A DNA stretch of 64,000 nt from Sneathiella glossodoripedis JCM 23214 (lineage in GTDB: Bacteria; Pseudomonadota; Alphaproteobacteria; Sneathiellales; Sneathiellaceae). The first letter of the stretch is position 1, and every line of letters starts with the position of its first letter. The translations under genes and the position numbers were made by a program. This document shows, one piece after another, positions 56,795-64,000 of this stretch. The DNA is taken from positions 248,001 to 312,000 of the forward strand of contig NZ_BAMS01000002.1 in assembly GCF_000616095.1 (NCBI RefSeq), read 5' to 3'. The notes below the pieces were generated by a model, which was not told the origin of the DNA, ran no database searches, and saw only the letters and a program-made list of their open reading frames with translations.

Positions 56795-57525
56795 GCTACC
56801 TGCGTTTGGGTGTAAACATAGATCACGTTGCAACAATTCGAAATGCAAGGGGAGGGATCCATCCAGACCCTCTTAGAGCAGCCGAAATCGCTGAACAGGC
56901 TGGTGCGGACGGTATTACTGCGCATTTGCGGGAAGATCGCAGACATATCGCTGATAAAGATATCAAGTTGCTGGCCGAGAATTTGACAATTCCGCTTAAT
57001 TTTGAAATGGCGGCGACCGACGAAATGCTGGGTATAGCTTTAACTCATGAACCGCACGCCAGTTGCCTAGTACCAGAAAAACGTGAAGAGAGAACAACCG
57101 AAGGCGGATTGGACGTAGCAGGCTCTCACAACAAGCTCATGTATTTTGTAGATAGCCTAAAAGAAAAGAATATTCGGGTCTCTTTGTTTGTTGAACCAGA
57201 TACCAAACAGATTGAGGCTGCCCGTAAACTTGGGGCAGACATTATCGAGATACATGTTGGCCGATATTGCGATCTGGAAAGTGGGGATCTTCGTGCCAAA
57301 GAGTTTGCGAGAATCCAGTCAGCAGCAAAACTGGCTGAAGAGTTGGATATTGAATGTCACGCCGGACACGGTTTGACTTATGATACGGTTGCGCCAATTG
57401 CTGCAATTCCCAATATGAAAGAGCTTAACATTGGTCACTTTTTGATAGGGGAAGCCATATTCGTTGGGCTCGATACCGCAATTCGCAAGATGCGGAAGCT
57501 GATGGACGAAGCAAGGGCGAGTTGA
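56791..57525 (+). CDS. pdxJ: Pyridoxine 5'-phosphate synthase
   Basis: Final ring-closing enzyme of de novo pyridoxal phosphate synthesis. The 244 residues show [47 protein letters not shown], and [11 protein letters not shown]. The start overlaps the DUF2062 stop and acpS follows without a gap, as in many proteobacteria. Confidence 0.97.
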   Translation: MSYLRLGVNIDHVATIRNARGGIHPDPLRAAEIAEQAGADGITAHLREDRRHIADKDIKLLAENLTIPLNFEMAATDEMLGIALTHEPHASCLVPEKREERTTEGGLDVAGSHNKLMYFVDSLKEKNIRVSLFVEPDTKQIEAARKLGADIIEIHVGRYCDLESGDLRAKEFARIQSAAKLAEELDIECHAGHGLTYDTVAPIAAIPNMKELNIGHFLIGEAIFVGLDTAIRKMRKLMDEARAS

Positions 57526-57528
57526 GTG

Positions 57529-57930
57529 ATGATTATTGGGATTGGAAATGACATTATTGACATCCGACGTATTGAAAAAACGCTGCTCCGTTTTGGAGAC
57601 CGTTTTATCAACAGAATATACACGGATGTAGAAATCGCAAAAGCAGAGCGACGCAGAAACCGCGTAGAGACCTATGCAAAAAGATATGCTGCCAAAGAAG
57701 CCTGTTCCAAGGCATTGGGAACCGGGTTTCGAAAGGGTGTGTTCTGGCGAGATATGGGTGTCGTTAATATGCCAAGTGGACGCCCGACGTTTAAATTAAC
57801 GGGCGGGGCACTTATGCGATTGCAAGAATTGACGCCAGAAGGTATGGATGCGGTTATTCACCTTACGATTACAGATGAACCACCGCAGGCACAGGCAATC
57901 GTAATGATTGAGGCAATTCCTCGTAATTAG
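57529..57930 (+). CDS. acpS: Holo-[acyl-carrier-protein] synthase
   Basis: Transfers phosphopantetheine from CoA to ACP. The 133 residues have the AcpS signature [34 protein letters not shown] and [22 protein letters not shown] directly upstream is also possible as start. Coupled to pdxJ. Confidence 0.96.
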   Translation: MIIGIGNDIIDIRRIEKTLLRFGDRFINRIYTDVEIAKAERRRNRVETYAKRYAAKEACSKALGTGFRKGVFWRDMGVVNMPSGRPTFKLTGGALMRLQELTPEGMDAVIHLTITDEPPQAQAIVMIEAIPRN

Positions 57931-57991
57931 CAGATAAAAATTTGATTTTTCTTCACGCAGTTTGTGAGGATATTAGGGTAGGCAATTGAAT

Positions 57992-58741
57992 ATGAGTGAT
58001 AAAGTGGAGAAGAAAGAAAGCTGGTTTGGCGAAACAGGCAAGACCATAATCTATGCGATCCTGATTGCAGTTGTCATCAGAACCTTTGCTTTTGAGCCAT
58101 TCAAGATTCCTTCTGAATCCATGCTGCCAACTTTGAAAATTGGAGATTATCTTTTTGTCTCCAAATATTCATATGGTTTTAGCAAGCATTCCTTTCCCTT
58201 TAGCGCAGGACCATTTGAGGGACGTATTTTAGAAGATATGCCTGAGCGCGGTGATGTTGCCGTTTTCAAAAAACCAATTGGCGAACCTATTGACTATATT
58301 AAAAGGATTGTCGGGTTGCCGGGTGATAAATTGCAGATGATCAATGGTGTTCTATATATCAATGGCGAAGCCGTTGTAAAAGAGCGGATTGATGATTATG
58401 TGGACCGGGACTATTACGGTAATGTCCGACGTATCCGTCGACACAAAGAAACACTACCCGGGGGAAAAAGTTATATCACGATTGACATGAACCCGTCTGG
58501 TTCAGCCGACAATACCGAAGTGTATACCGTCCCTGAAGGGCATGTTTTTGCCATGGGCGATAACCGGGACAATTCAACAGACAGCCGGTTTTTGTCTCAG
58601 GTTGGATATATACCTTTAGAAAATCTGGTTGGCCGTGCAGAAGTTATTTTCTTCTCAGTGGAGGGGGATGTCTCCATTTGGGAAATCTGGAAGTTACCTT
58701 TTGCAACCCGATGGGAACGTCTATTCAATCTGTTATCATAA
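57992..58741 (+). CDS. lepB: Signal peptidase I
   Basis: Membrane protease removing signal peptides. One N-terminal membrane segment (TIIYAILIAVVIRTFAF), catalytic Ser in FKIPSESMLPTLKIGDYL, catalytic Lys in YIKRIVGLPGDKLQM, and box E MGDNRDNSTDSRFL. About 249 residues. A TTG at 57986 would add two residues. Followed immediately by rnc. Confidence 0.96.
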   Translation: MSDKVEKKESWFGETGKTIIYAILIAVVIRTFAFEPFKIPSESMLPTLKIGDYLFVSKYSYGFSKHSFPFSAGPFEGRILEDMPERGDVAVFKKPIGEPIDYIKRIVGLPGDKLQMINGVLYINGEAVVKERIDDYVDRDYYGNVRRIRRHKETLPGGKSYITIDMNPSGSADNTEVYTVPEGHVFAMGDNRDNSTDSRFLSQVGYIPLENLVGRAEVIFFSVEGDVSIWEIWKLPFATRWERLFNLLS

Positions 58742-58742
58742 A

Positions 58743-59441
58743 ATGGATATCGAAACCGATTTCAAGCCCCTGATGAAAAGTCTGGGGCACCGTTTCAAGA
58801 ATGAAAGTCTATTGCATCAGGCGCTGACACATGGGTCCCTGATCAAGGGAAAGGGGAAGAAGAAGCGTCTTGCTGATTATGAGCGACTGGAATTTCTGGG
58901 CGACAGGGTATTAGGTATTCTAATCGCTGAGGAACTCTATAAACGCTATAAAGATGCTGAAGCAGGTCAGTTGTCCCGGCGATTTAATGCGCAGGTTCAA
59001 AAATCCACATTGGCAGATATCGCGAAACAGATAGACCTTCATAAGTATGTTCTGATTTCAGAAGAGTTGCGGGCATCTGGCGGAGCAAATAATCCATCAT
59101 TGTTGGAAGACTGTATTGAAGCGCTGATTGCAGCGCTCTATCTGGATGGTGGCTTGAAAGCAGCGAAGACATTCGTTGTTAAATACTGGTGGCCCCGATT
59201 TGATGCTGAACATGCGGCGCGGAAAGATCCAAAGTCGGCGCTGCAGGAGTGGGCTGCAAAGGGTGGACGCGGGGTTCCCTCTTATGTAGTCGTTGAGGAA
59301 AAAGGACCGGATCACGATCCGGAATTTACAGTTGAAGTCAGTGTCGAGGGCTGCAAAAGCCAGACAGCTACCGGACCCTCCAAAAGACAGGCTGAAAAAC
59401 TGGCGGCAAAGTTGATGTTGAAAGAAGTGAGTAATGGATAA
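58743..59441 (+). CDS. rnc: Ribonuclease III
   Basis: Double-strand RNA endonuclease. The 232 residues contain HRFKNESLLHQALTHGSL, the signature ERLEFLGDRVLGILIAEELY, the second acidic site SLLEDCIEALIAALYLDGG, and a C-terminal dsRNA-binding domain (DPKSALQEWAAKGG, GPSKRQAEKLAAKLML). ATG 58743 lies one base after the lepB stop. Overlaps era by eight bases. Confidence 0.96.
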   Translation: MDIETDFKPLMKSLGHRFKNESLLHQALTHGSLIKGKGKKKRLADYERLEFLGDRVLGILIAEELYKRYKDAEAGQLSRRFNAQVQKSTLADIAKQIDLHKYVLISEELRASGGANNPSLLEDCIEALIAALYLDGGLKAAKTFVVKYWWPRFDAEHAARKDPKSALQEWAAKGGRGVPSYVVVEEKGPDHDPEFTVEVSVEGCKSQTATGPSKRQAEKLAAKLMLKEVSNG

Positions 59442-60351
59442 GACAGACGCAGTCAGTGCAGAGACAAAATGCGGGTATGTTACGCTGATTGGAGCGCCTA
59501 ACGCCGGGAAGTCTACCTTGCTGAATCAGCTGGTTGGGGCGAAAATCGCGATTGTCTCTCCTAAGGTTCAGACAACGCGCGCCCGTGTCACAGCTATCGC
59601 TATTGAAGGCAATGCCCAAATTATATTTGTGGATACCCCCGGTATTTTTAATCCGTCCCGAAAACTGGAAACGGCGATGGTCAATGCCGCATGGGAAGGG
59701 GCGAATGATGCAGATGTGTTGGCCCTTCTTGTTGATGCTAATCGGGGTGTGACTAAGGATGTCGAGCGTATTCTGGATGGGCTTGAAGCTTCTGGCAAGA
59801 AAGCGCATTTAATTCTCAACAAGATTGATATGATCAAGCGGGATAAACTGCTTGGCCTTGCGCAATCTCTGACTGATCGGGGACTGTTCAATGAAGTGTT
59901 CATGATATCTGCACTGAACGGGGACGGGGTTGACTATCTGCGGGAGCATCTGGCTACACAGGTGCCGGATGGCCCATGGCTTTACCCCGAAGATCAGTTG
60001 GCGATTGCTCCAATGCGTCAATTGGCTGCTGAAATAACTCGCGAAAAGCTGTTTTTGCGTATGAACCAGGAACTCCCTTATTCCCTGACTGTAGAGACGG
60101 AGAATTGGGAGGAGAGAAAAGATGGTTCCGTTAAAATTGATCAGGTCATCTATGTGTCTCGGGCCAATCACAAACCCATGATCCTTGGCAAAGGTGGGCA
60201 GACTATTAAGAAAATTGGGGCGATGGCACGCGAAGAGCTTGAAGAGGCGATGGAGCGCAGGGTGCATCTGTTTCTGTTCGTTAAAGTACGTGAAAAGTGG
60301 TTGGATGATCCGGAACGTTACAAAGAAATGGGCCTCGATTTTCCTAAATAA
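59434..60351 (+). CDS. era: GTPase Era
   Basis: Ribosome-assembly GTPase acting on 16S rRNA. G1 GAPNAGKSTLLNQL, G2/G3 TTRARV and VDTPGIF, G4 NKIDM, G5 SALNGDGV. The C-terminal KH domain (KVDQVIYVSRANHKPMILGKGGQTIKKIG) is intact. 305 residues. Completes lepB-rnc-era; the usual next gene recO is absent here. Confidence 0.97.
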   Translation: MDKTDAVSAETKCGYVTLIGAPNAGKSTLLNQLVGAKIAIVSPKVQTTRARVTAIAIEGNAQIIFVDTPGIFNPSRKLETAMVNAAWEGANDADVLALLVDANRGVTKDVERILDGLEASGKKAHLILNKIDMIKRDKLLGLAQSLTDRGLFNEVFMISALNGDGVDYLREHLATQVPDGPWLYPEDQLAIAPMRQLAAEITREKLFLRMNQELPYSLTVETENWEERKDGSVKIDQVIYVSRANHKPMILGKGGQTIKKIGAMAREELEEAMERRVHLFLFVKVREKWLDDPERYKEMGLDFPK

Positions 60352-60452
60352 TAGAAGATCACAGTTTACGCTTGTGCAGGGAATGAACCGCCCCATATAG
60401 TATTTGGAATGAATATTCCAATTAATGGCCTTCGCAGTAAGGAGACCTGCAC

Positions 60453-61142
60453 ATGATTGACCTGTACTTTTGGCCAACTCCAAATGGCTGGAAAACTTCC
60501 ATTATGCTCGAAGAGCTGGGCATCCCCTATAACGTCATACCGGTCAATATTGGCAAAGGGGATCAGTTCAAGCCTGATTTTCTGAAAATTTCTCCCAATA
60601 ATCGAATGCCAGCCATTGTGGACCATGACCCCTTGGACGGTGGCCCCGCGCAGTCTGTGTTTGAATCCGCAGCTATTTTACTTTATCTGGCGCGTAAATA
60701 TGGAAAATTCCTCCCCAAGGATCCGCGCGCAGAAATATCGGTAATGGAATGGCTGTTCTGGCAGATGGGAGGACTGGGTCCAATGGCAGGGCAGGCGCAT
60801 CATTTCCGGCTGTATGCGCCAGAGAAAATTCCATATGCCATTGATCGCTATGTGAATGAATGTAACCGCTTATATGGAGTGCTGAACAAGCAACTGGAAG
60901 GTCGGGATTACATCGCAGGTGAGTATTCTATTGCAGATATTGCCTGTTGGCCGTGGATTGCACGGCACGAACGCCAATTGCAGGATTTGAATGATTTTCC
61001 GAACCTGAAAGCCTGGTTCGAAAGGGTCGGTGAGCGTCCTGCTGTGAAACGGGGCTTTAACCTCAATGCGGAATTACAGCAACAAACCAGCCTTACCTCT
61101 GAAGATAGTCAAAAGATTCTGTTTAATCAAAAGGCAACCTAG
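60453..61142 (+). CDS. Glutathione S-transferase, Nu-class/YghU-like
   Basis: A 229-residue thioredoxin-fold protein. The N-terminal active site is LYFWPTPNGWKTSIMLEELGIPY, with the glutathione motif ESAAILLYLARKYGKFLP, and the C-terminal helix has DIACWPWIARHERQLQ. The TPNGWK motif marks the Nu class with disulfide-bond reductase activity. Monocistronic downstream of era. Confidence 0.92.
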   Translation: MIDLYFWPTPNGWKTSIMLEELGIPYNVIPVNIGKGDQFKPDFLKISPNNRMPAIVDHDPLDGGPAQSVFESAAILLYLARKYGKFLPKDPRAEISVMEWLFWQMGGLGPMAGQAHHFRLYAPEKIPYAIDRYVNECNRLYGVLNKQLEGRDYIAGEYSIADIACWPWIARHERQLQDLNDFPNLKAWFERVGERPAVKRGFNLNAELQQQTSLTSEDSQKILFNQKAT

Positions 61143-61348
61143 GTATTTTTCGTTTCTATTGGCTGCTTTTATGTTCACAAGAGCCACGAATTTTTCAATT
61201 ATTTCAAGATTGGCATTTTAAAAATTAGAAAAAAATAATTCAGGAAAGATTTTTTTAAGGATTTACTCCCCATCATAAACTTCTAGCAAGGGTTCAAAGT
61301 GACCAAACTAGGCGTTTATCTGGATGCTGTAACGAATGGAGGAGTATC

Positions 61349-61618
61349 ATGGCAGAGCTGGATAGAGACTATTTATCAAAACTAACTGCGAAAGCTGACG
61401 CAGGCTCTCCTGAAGAGCAGTATCGCGCAGGACTACGTTTTGCGATGGGTGATGGGGTTCCTGTGGATCTTGTGACAGCGCATAAATGGCTGAACCTGGC
61501 CGCGATGAACGGTGTGGTGGAAGCCCGCGAGAGCCGCGCTGAAATTTCCATGGATATGTCTCCTCAGGAAATAGCAGTCGCACAGAAGCTTGCGCGTGAA
61601 TGGTATCTCACTCACTAA
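61349..61618 (+). CDS. Sel1-repeat small protein
   Basis: An 89-residue protein with one Sel1-like helix pair: SPEEQYRAGLRFAMGDGVPVDLVTAHKWLNLAAMNG. A single repeat preceded and followed by short helices. No signal peptide. Possibly a small adaptor. Ribosome site GGAGG precedes the ATG. Confidence 0.8.
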   Translation: MAELDRDYLSKLTAKADAGSPEEQYRAGLRFAMGDGVPVDLVTAHKWLNLAAMNGVVEARESRAEISMDMSPQEIAVAQKLAREWYLTH

Positions 61619-61661
61619 GTTACTCTGACTGAATTTTGAAAATTTCGTTTCAGTGGCGTGA

Positions 61662-62838
61662 TCAGGAAGCAATATCCTGATGCGCCAAAACTGTTCTTGA
61701 AGCTGGAAATTCTACGCGAACCGTTGTGCCTTTGTTGGCCATGCTTGTCACATTGATTTGAGCGCCATGGGCATCGCAAAACCGCTTTACCAGTGTTAAT
61801 CCAAGCCCTGTTCCTTCACTTTTCAGATTTTGCGCAATCCGACTTCTTTTAAAGGCTGAAAGAGCTCTGGAATAAATTCCTGCTCAATTCCAACGCCATC
61901 ATCTTTCACTTCCAGAATGATACGCCCCCGGCTACAGCTCCAGCTAATGTGTACATTGCCACCGTGATTGGAAAATTTGACCGCATTCCCCGCTAGATTA
62001 ACCAATATCTGTTTCAATCTGATCGGATCAGCCTGAATATAAAGCTCGGCTGGTACAACAGATGTATGTACATTTATGTTCCGCTCACTCGCACGCGCGG
62101 TGAGCATCGTTTTGCAGGACTGCGTAATTTGGAAAAGGTCTGTCTTTTGCTCATTTAACTGGATTGCACCAGCTTCGATTTTAGCAAGGTCCAGCAATTC
62201 ATTAATTAGGCTCAAAAGGTGGGATCCCGCGCCTTCAATATCCGCGGCATATTCCTTGTAGCGTTTGTCGGAATGCTCGCCGTAAACTTCAGTTGAGAGC
62301 AAGGAGCAAAGCCGATAATTGCATTTAGGGGGGTGCGAAGCTCGTGGCTCATATTGGCCATGAAATCCGACTTTGCCCTGTTGGCAAGTTCGGCATGCTC
62401 TTTGGCTTGTAAGAGCAGTGCTTCTTTCTCTTTCATGTCGGTAATGTCACTCTGGATTGACACTAAGCCACCGTTTGATGTGCGGCGATCAGTCGTTTTG
62501 ATCCAACGTCCATCTTTGAGCTGAAAGGTAAATGATCCTTTCAACGTCTGACGATATTCCTCTTTTCGTTTGAGGTATTCTTTATCTGAACCAAATTCGT
62601 CACGGACGCGAACATTTCCGCGACTAATGTCAAACTCAACCAGTTCTTTGAAATGAACGCCAGGTTTTGCTTCTTCTTTGGAATAGCCGTAGAGTTTGCG
62701 AAACTTGTCATTGCAGGTAACAAGAAACCCATCTTTGTCATAAATAACGAAAGCTTCCGAGATATTATCGAGCGCGTCCAGCAGGATTTCCTCGAACTCA
62801 AGACTTTCACGCATAAACTTACCCCCCGAGGTAAACAT
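61662..62838 (-). CDS. PAS sensor histidine kinase (two frameshifts)
   Basis: PAS_7-type sensor ([22 protein letters not shown] ... [11 protein letters not shown]) followed by HisKA ([20 protein letters not shown]) and the ATPase. Three frames are needed: GFA to [18 protein letters not shown] (near 62300-62310) and ELFQPF to [20 protein letters not shown] (near 61850). Each is explained by one missing base. The joined product is about 392 residues, ending HQDIAS. The N- and G-boxes [17 protein letters not shown] and GTGLGLT are present across the joins. No partner response regulator is adjacent. Confidence 0.82.
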
Positions 62839-63184
62839 ATTTGGTGCTCTGGATACCCTGCCAAAGCGATAAAAATTGCGCTGAAACTCTACTTAGGTAT
62901 GTTCACATTATTCTAATGTTTAAGTCTTAACACTTGATTAAGATTTAGATAAAATTAATTGTGTTAAGGTTTTAAATGCACCTTATAGTTGCTGTAATAA
63001 AGAATGTAAATTCAAGAATAATTGAAGGTGAGATTGGATTTAATCTTGAGCATGACTATCTTTGATCAAACAAAGAGCTCAAGGCCGCCATTTGCAAAGA
63101 GAATTATTGGGCGTTTCGGAAAAATTTATATTTTCCAAAAAAGGGGTTGCAACCAAAACAAAATCTGCCATATTTGCGCGCGAC
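62839..63184. other. Intergenic region between PAS kinase and tRNA-Ser
   Basis: About 345 AT-rich bases. It presumably contains the kinase promoter near 62900 and the tRNA promoter just before 63185. I see no gene, terminator or repeat. Confidence 0.5.
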
Positions 63185-63277
63185 GGTGAAGTGGCCGAGT
63201 GGCTGAAGGCGCTCCCCTGCTAAGGGAGTATGGGGTTAATAGCTCCATCGTGGGTTCGAATCCCACCTTCACCGCCA
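63185..63277 (+). tRNA. tRNA-Ser (anticodon GCU)
   Basis: Acceptor GGTGAAG pairs with CTTCACC. The anticodon stem-loop CTCCCCTGCTAAGGGAG shows GCT. A long variable arm (class II) and TGGGTTCGAATCCCA T-arm are present, and the CCA end is encoded. About 93 bases. Class II size and GCT fit serine AGY codons. Confidence 0.97.
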
Positions 63278-63350
63278 TTAATTACAGTTCTCTGTAAAGC
63301 GTTGAAAAATAAACAAAAATCAAAACGCCATTTTTTCAAATTTTTCCAAA

Positions 63351-63384
63351 ACCGTACAAAAAACCGTACAAAATACAGTACATA
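63351..63384. repeat. Tandem 11-bp iterons after tRNA-Ser
   Basis: ACCGTACAAAA occurs twice head to tail, then after one base the degenerate ACAGTACATAG. They lie 74 bp past the tRNA end. Short direct repeats of this kind are often integrase or regulator binding sites near tRNA-associated islands, but a role is not shown. Confidence 0.5.
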
Positions 63385-63427
63385 GTTTGTTTGTGTTTGT
63401 CGCGGCAAATTTGTTCACTATATCAAG

Positions 63428-63925
63428 TTAGCGCAAGTCAAAAAGTTTGATGTCTTCGAGATATGCGAGGTTGGCTGATTTGCATAGAGCTTCGAGTGCT
63501 CTTTCGAGGTCCTTGAAACCAATGTTAGCGCTGATCCACCAGCCACTTTTTGTCTTTACTGTTTTTAGGTCAGGACGACCTGGATGAATTTTTTCCTGAT
63601 TTCGCGAAACATATTGACGCGTTCGCGCTTTCTCAATTGCCAGTTTCTGCAGATATTCCGGTTTGGTTGTTGCTAGGTGATCAATGAGTTGACCGAAAAT
63701 TGTTGGTAGGGAATTGTCATGAAAATGTGTACCCAGAAAAGTCAATTTGTACTTACTTTTTTTCTCATTGTTCAGTTGCGCTGTTGAAACAAATTTTGTT
63801 TTTGCCAATCTGTAGATAATTTCGTCTAGTGTTTGGTGCTTGCTTTGTTGATGCGTGAATAAAAGTTTTACAGTTTCTTCTTTGAGGTAAACGGCGACAG
63901 TTGATGGTTCGAGGCCGCAGGTCAT
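63428..63925 (-). CDS. Hypothetical protein near tRNA-Ser
   Basis: A 165-residue protein I do not recognise. It is rich in Lys and Gln, mostly helical and without membrane segments. The C-terminal part GWWISANIGFKDLERALEALCKSANL looks like a compact domain and may be DNA-related. AAAGAGA ahead of the ATG is a plausible ribosome site. Its place beside a tRNA gene and iterons suggests mobile-element cargo. Overall confidence is in the frame, not the function. Confidence 0.6.
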   Translation of the reverse strand: MTCGLEPSTVAVYLKEETVKLLFTHQQSKHQTLDEIIYRLAKTKFVSTAQLNNEKKSKYKLTFLGTHFHDNSLPTIFGQLIDHLATTKPEYLQKLAIEKARTRQYVSRNQEKIHPGRPDLKTVKTKSGWWISANIGFKDLERALEALCKSANLAYLEDIKLFDLR

Positions 63926-63943
63926 TTTGTATCTCTTTCTTTT

Positions 63944-64000
63944 CTAAGCATCTGCTTTTGGTCTTCTTGTTGGGAGTGGTAACAGGTCACCACCGTTTCG
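63944..64000 (-). CDS. C-terminal fragment of an upstream gene (partial)
   Basis: On the minus strand an open frame enters from the window edge and ends at TAG (63946-63944), giving ...NGGDLLPLPTRRPKADA. It would place another gene just upstream of the hypothetical. Only 18 residues are visible, so it may be chance. Confidence 0.3.
   Translation of the reverse strand, partial: RNGGDLLPLPTRRPKADA

Noticed and set aside
938-62838. Programmed ribosomal frameshifting or recoding as cause of the broken genes
   Set aside because: Sites share no slippery heptamer or common context, and the genes are unrelated. One missing base per site across essential genes points to consensus errors.
63220-63408. 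62-codon minus-strand ORF containing a GGEGGIRTHDG motif
   Set aside because: It overlaps the tRNA-Ser gene and is the well-known spurious translation from the antisense of class II tRNA-Ser; not a protein.

Overview
The window is chromosomal DNA of a motile, moderately AT-rich alphaproteobacterium, probably marine. Clade markers include FliX, two DUF2336 proteins, a DUF6468 flagellar protein, an LdtR-type MarR regulator, a DksA that keeps only one zinc-finger cysteine, and PleC/DivJ-like PAS kinases. The flagellar gene order and the rpoZ-rsh-pyrE and pdxJ-acpS-lepB-rnc-era runs resemble Rhodospirillales, Kiloniellales or Sneathiellales. Genus cannot be settled from sequence reading alone.

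Layout. 0-9.8 kb: partial Lrp/AsnC regulator, DUF6356, trkH, gyrA, coaD, cyclophilin, queA-tgt, and a convergent cNMP-binding/EAL phosphodiesterase. 10-16.6 kb: unknown membrane protein, ArsC-like reductase, a ParA/ribbon-helix-helix/PAS-like cluster, enoyl-CoA hydratase, NAD kinase, moaA. 16.6-20.7 kb: PAS histidine kinase between two paralogous DUF2336 genes. 21.1-38.1 kb: ldtR, then a large flagellar region: flaG-like; flgI-flgJ-flgN; fliX; dksA; flgF-flgG-flgA-flgH; and fliL-fliM-DUF6468-motE-like-cheZ-membrane protein-motB-long AMIN/TPR-like protein. Three sigma-54-type promoter matches sit in front of flaG, flgI and flgF. 38.1-40.8 kb: a thioredoxin-fold isomerase, a DUF6065-like protein, and immediately upstream of it a 128-residue protein made of five tandem copies of an LGNMSPAF motif, followed by 0.7 kb of AT-rich noncoding DNA. 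40.8-53.3 kb: metabolic, cell-wall and housekeeping genes (threonine dehydratase, hydrolases, lytic transglycosylase, pepN, dapA, smpB, a DUF2235-PilZ fusion, NYN protein, folK, rpoZ). 53.4-61.6 kb: rsh, pyrE, DUF2062, pdxJ, acpS, lepB, rnc, era, GST, Sel1. The right end has a PAS kinase, tRNA-Ser(GCU), small iterons and an unrecognised gene, possibly the start of an island.

Two points stand out. First, the LGNMSPAF repeat protein plus DUF6065-like gene looks like a two-gene unit with a multi-copy peptide. The peptide motif is conserved while its codons vary and its linkers drift, which fits a multi-core precursor peptide or a repeated ligand motif. Second, eleven genes (trkH, coaD, flgN, flgI, flgH, motB, the isomerase, slt, the DUF2235-PilZ gene, rsh and the right-end kinase) are broken by single-base frameshifts at about thirteen sites. 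Nearly all look like one missing base, and several hit essential genes. Consensus indel errors are the simplest explanation, so I annotate these as single genes across the shift.
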